In this document: piece by piece, positions 61,417-64,000 of the stretch
How positions within the stretch are numbered: the stretch's first letter is position 1
Layout of the letters: every line of letters starts with the position of its first letter
Assembly (NCBI RefSeq): GCF_018398875.1
Contig: NZ_JAGWDK010000027.1
Coordinates: 21,781 to 85,780, forward strand
DNA: 64,000 nt
Origin: Bradyrhizobium sp. sGM-13
GTDB lineage: Bacteria; Pseudomonadota; Alphaproteobacteria; Rhizobiales; Xanthobacteraceae
Direction: 5' to 3'
Notes under the pieces: generated by a model
What the model saw: only the letters and a program-made list of their open reading frames with translations
Database searches by the model: none
Told to the model about the DNA's origin: nothing
Translations under genes and position numbers: made by a program

Positions 61417-63228
61417 TCAGGCCGGTTGCGCGGTCGATGCCACCAGCGTTCGCACGTCGGTGTAGATATTGACCAGCGGTGCGACCACCTTGTGCATCGC
61501 GTTCTTCGATACGATCGTGCCGTGCATGACAAGATGATCGACGCCGGTGGTCAGAAAGCAGTTCACGGCATCCTGCGGCGTTTCGACGATGGGCTCGCCC
61601 TTGATGTTGAATGAGGTGTTGATCAGCACGGGAACGCCGGTCAAGGCCTCGAATTCCTTCAGCAGGCGGTAGAGCATCGGATTGGTTTCTTCGCGCACGG
61701 TCTGGACGCGTGCGGTGCCATCGACATGCACGATCGCCGGGATCTTGTCGCGCCATTCAAGGCGAACCGGCTTGGCGATCAGCATGAAGGGCGAGTCTTC
61801 CTCGCCTTCAAAAATTTCCTTCATGCGCTCGGCCAGCACGATCGGCGCGAACGGCCGGAACGCCTGCCGGTGCTTCACGCGGCTGTTGAGGATGTCCTTC
61901 ATCTCACCCTTGCGTGGATCGGCCAGCAGGCTGCGGTTGCCGAGCGCGCGCGGCCCGAATTCCGAGCGGTCCTGAAACCAGCCGATCACCTTCTGGCTGG
62001 CGAGCAGTTTGGCGGTGTCGCGGCAGACATTGTCGCTCCTGACGGCGTCGACCTGGATCCGCACCAAAAACTTCTGCAACTCCTTAGCGGCCTCCTGGTC
62101 GCTGTAGCGCCTGCCGACATAGGCGTGATCCATCACGAAGGCGCGGCGTTGCTTCAGGATTTCGAGCCAGCCGTAGTAGGCGCAGCCGATTGCAATGCCG
62201 TCATCGCCGGCCGCGGGCTGAATCCAGACGTTCTCGAAACCGGCTTCACGGGCTAGACGCCCGTTCGCCACGCAATTGAGCGCGACGCCGCCGGCCATGC
62301 AAAGGTTTTTGGCGCCAGTGGTTTCGCGCAACCAGCGGGCGCGGGCGAGCAGGACGTTTTCGGTGTCGTCCTGCGTGCGCCAGGCCAGGTCTTCCCAGTG
62401 CCGCATCGCGGGGTGTTTTTCCCAGTTGCTGCCGGGTTCGAACACGTAAGGCTGCTTGAAGTCGGCGGTCCAGTGCGGCACGTGCAGCTTGCCATCGTGC
62501 AGTTCAAGCAAATGCTTGACCTGGTCGCGGCGGCCATAGGGCGCCAATCCCATCAGCTCGCCGCACTTGTTCCAGTCGCCGAAGATGTAGGTCGAGGCAC
62601 GGCTGTAGAGCGCGCCGAGCCCGGGCATGGTGTAGAATTCGTCGCTGAGGAAGCCGCGGTCCGGCTCCATCCAGACTTTTTTGACGCATTCCAGCGTCGT
62701 GCCGCTGAACTTGTAGTAACTCTCCGATTCGCGTGCGAGCGGCGTCGCCGTGTCGCTGGCAGGAAACGATTCCATGACGTCGGACCGGTAGCTGCCGACG
62801 CCATCGACGATCATCACGACGCCATCCTCGAACGGCGATACCGCGAACGCGCTGTAGGCGTGCGCGAGGTGATGGGAGATCGTGACCACCTTGTCCGAAT
62901 GCTTCAGATAGAGCGGATGCTTGGCCGCCTCGCCGCGCTCGAACTCCGGCAGGAAGCCCGGCGCGTCGAAATAGACCAGCCGCTCTTCCATTTCCGGGAC
63001 CGGCAGGATGTAGCAATTGCGCACCACCAGATCGACGTCGTCGAGCGTAATGCCTTCGGCTTCGAGGCAATAATCGATCACTTCCTTGTAGAAGCCCGAG
63101 GCGTGCTTGGCCCGCGTGATCCGCTCCTTGGCGATCGCAAACGCAATGGCGCCGTCGCGCAGCAGGCAGGCGCTGACATCATGGTCATAGGTGTTCAGAC
63201 CAAGGACATAAGTGTGTTTTTTTGGCAT
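61417..63228 (-). CDS. NodU/CmcH-family carbamoyltransferase
   Basis: A 603-residue enzyme of the TobZ/NodU family that carbamoylates a hydroxyl of a sugar or other small molecule, via a carbamoyl-adenylate. The N-terminal Kae1-like domain has VLGLNTYDHDVSACLLRDGA and the metal-binding SHHLAHAYSAFAVS; VMIVDGVGSYRSDVMESF and NLCMAGGVALNCVANGRLAR bind nucleotide. The C-terminal YrdC-like carbamoyl-adenylation domain shows WFQDRSEFGPRALGNRSLLA. No nod genes lie nearby, so a Nod-factor role is not indicated; the substrate could be an envelope or secreted glycan. Confidence 0.92.
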   Translation of the reverse strand: MPKKHTYVLGLNTYDHDVSACLLRDGAIAFAIAKERITRAKHASGFYKEVIDYCLEAEGITLDDVDLVVRNCYILPVPEMEERLVYFDAPGFLPEFERGEAAKHPLYLKHSDKVVTISHHLAHAYSAFAVSPFEDGVVMIVDGVGSYRSDVMESFPASDTATPLARESESYYKFSGTTLECVKKVWMEPDRGFLSDEFYTMPGLGALYSRASTYIFGDWNKCGELMGLAPYGRRDQVKHLLELHDGKLHVPHWTADFKQPYVFEPGSNWEKHPAMRHWEDLAWRTQDDTENVLLARARWLRETTGAKNLCMAGGVALNCVANGRLAREAGFENVWIQPAAGDDGIAIGCAYYGWLEILKQRRAFVMDHAYVGRRYSDQEAAKELQKFLVRIQVDAVRSDNVCRDTAKLLASQKVIGWFQDRSEFGPRALGNRSLLADPRKGEMKDILNSRVKHRQAFRPFAPIVLAERMKEIFEGEEDSPFMLIAKPVRLEWRDKIPAIVHVDGTARVQTVREETNPMLYRLLKEFEALTGVPVLINTSFNIKGEPIVETPQDAVNCFLTTGVDHLVMHGTIVSKNAMHKVVAPLVNIYTDVRTLVASTAQPA

Positions 63229-63563
63229 GGGTACTCGTCAGGAGAGGATCGTCTTGCGCTGAAAAATGGAGATCGTGTCGACATCAAGTCCTTGGCGTGG
63301 CCTTGCGGATTTCTTCAATCGATGTTCTGCAGCGCACCATCCTAAGTGTTCATCCAACATTCAGGAAGATGAATGCGCGCCGCAGGAATCCTCAGCAAAC
63401 CACCGTAACTTGACCTTACCTGCCCTTCTCAATAAAGTCCCAACAGCTCGAAAGAACCTTATGAAAATATTGTGTTAGCGCATCTGAACGGAAAGCATTC
63501 TCGCGCGTCTAAGTGAGATAGTGCCGAAGTCCAGATGTTTGGAAGTGACTGGGAGATTCTCGA
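63229..63563. other. Upstream gap before the Gly-rich secreted protein
   Basis: About 335 bases without a gene, A+T-richer near 63340-63480 than its surroundings. It must hold promoters for the carbamoyltransferase (minus) and the small protein (plus). No clear motif was found. Confidence 0.5.
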
Positions 63564-63866
63564 ATGGCTAAACGCTACAATATCCTGACCCGCTGCCTTG
63601 CAGCGCTGGCTTTGTTGTTCGTCTACGTGGCCAGCACGTCTGCGATTCTGGTGGGTGCGACGACCACGTCAGCAGAAGCGCAACGAGGCAGAGGCAGAGG
63701 TTATGGTCGCGGTTACGGTCGCGGCTACGCGCGTGGTTATGGCCGGGGTCGGGGCTATGGCCGGGGTTATGGCCGTGGTTATGGCTTCTATGGCGCGCCC
63801 CTCGTTGTTCGCCCGGGTCCGCGCTGCTATTGGAATCCCTACGGCGTCCGCGTCTGCAGGTGGTGA
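63564..63866 (+). CDS. Small secreted Gly/Arg/Tyr-rich repeat protein
   Basis: A 100-residue exported protein. GGGAG precedes the ATG, and a signal sequence (RCLAALALLFVYVASTSAIL) ends near AEAQ. The mature part is a run of GRGY/ARGY repeats (RGRGRGYGRGYGRGYARGYG) followed by PLVVRPGPRCYWNPYGVRVC with two cysteines. Bradyrhizobium has several proteins of this type, with unknown, perhaps surface-related, function. A strong terminator follows the gene. Confidence 0.8.
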   Translation: MAKRYNILTRCLAALALLFVYVASTSAILVGATTTSAEAQRGRGRGYGRGYGRGYARGYGRGRGYGRGYGRGYGFYGAPLVVRPGPRCYWNPYGVRVCRW

Positions 63867-63913
63867 TTTAGGCTCGATCGCCGTCGCCTTAGACGGGACC
63901 GGAGATAAGATAG

Positions 63914-63947
63914 AGGCGCACCGGAAAGCCGGTGCGCCTTTTCTCTT
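63914..63947 (+). terminator. Rho-independent terminator of the Gly-rich protein gene
   Basis: An 11-base perfect stem AGGCGCACCGG-AAAG-CCGGTGCGCCT followed by TTTCTCTT. It lies about 50 bases after the stop of the gene at 63564. The putative group II intron begins directly after its T-rich tail. Confidence 0.9.
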
Positions 63948-64000
63948 GTGCGCCCAGCATGAGCGTACTCTTGTGGGTGCAAGTCCCACCGCGAGTTGAT
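63948..64000 (+). mobile_element. Probable 5' end of a group II intron (continues beyond the window)
   Basis: The sequence from 63948 starts GTGCGCCCAGCATGAGCG, matching the GUGYG-type 5' boundary of bacterial group II introns, and continues with GTGGGTGCAAGTCCCACC, the conserved early domain I hairpin (GGGTGNAAGTCCC). The junction lies eight bases after a terminator stem. Class C group II introns are known to insert just downstream of such hairpins in this orientation. Only 53 bases are visible; the reverse transcriptase gene would be beyond the window. Confidence 0.72.

Overview
The window reads as chromosomal DNA of a Bradyrhizobium or a close Nitrobacteraceae relative. This is inferred from the high G+C, the aapJQMP general amino-acid transporter, an H-NS-like protein of the alphaproteobacterial type, an NDUFS4-like complex I subunit, a DUF3551 protein, several small secreted proteins of a kind typical of that genus, and three intergenic palindromic repeats of the type scattered through those genomes. 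No database search was possible; family names rest on motifs and overall protein sequence.

Layout. 1-1762: end of an RND efflux operon (membrane fusion protein and NodT-type outer-membrane channel). 2420-4783: cyclopropane fatty acid synthase and a cysteine synthase. 4897-9417: aapPMQJ on the minus strand, then divergent metC. 10947-15981: an accessory stretch with an intergenic repeat, a very unusual 1098-residue protein joining a degenerate receiver plus LuxR helix-turn-helix to RTX calcium-binding repeats and a Ser/His/Gly tandem-repeat tail, and small genes, one of them frameshifted. 15982-22935: a carboxylate uptake and CoA-activation operon (TctCBA, class III CoA-transferase, atypical crotonase, PdxA-like dehydrogenase) with its divergent GntR regulator. 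23215-28441: part of a Flp/Tad pilus locus (cpaBCDE, tadD-like). 28610-32849: a PilZ protein and a membrane-lipid glycosylation cluster (GT39, PAP2, GT2, LABN). 32928-40282: penicillin-binding protein 1C with an alpha-2-macroglobulin. 40589-46487: tRNA-Arg(TCT) and a field of small, mostly secreted or regulatory genes. 46686-52483: a TRAP transporter locus with two binding proteins, a GntR regulator and a DapA-family enzyme. 52489-59652: leucine/isovalerate catabolism (HMG-CoA lyase, methylcrotonyl-CoA carboxylase, isovaleryl-CoA dehydrogenase) with TetR and Lrp regulators. 59707-63866: NDUFS4-like protein, OpgC-type acyltransferase, NodU-type carbamoyltransferase and a Gly/Arg/Tyr-rich secreted protein. 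The last 53 bases look like the start of a group II intron inserted just after a rho-independent terminator.

How the parts work together. Three catabolic modules each pair an uptake system or dehydrogenase with enzymes and a nearby regulator, and each divergent gap holds an inverted repeat suited to that regulator. A second theme is the envelope: efflux, CFA, pilus, lipid glycosylation, PBP1C/alpha-2-macroglobulin, glucan succinylation and carbamoylation. The most novel object is the LuxR-RTX protein, which has the layout of a membrane-tethered transcription factor with a calcium-binding outer domain.
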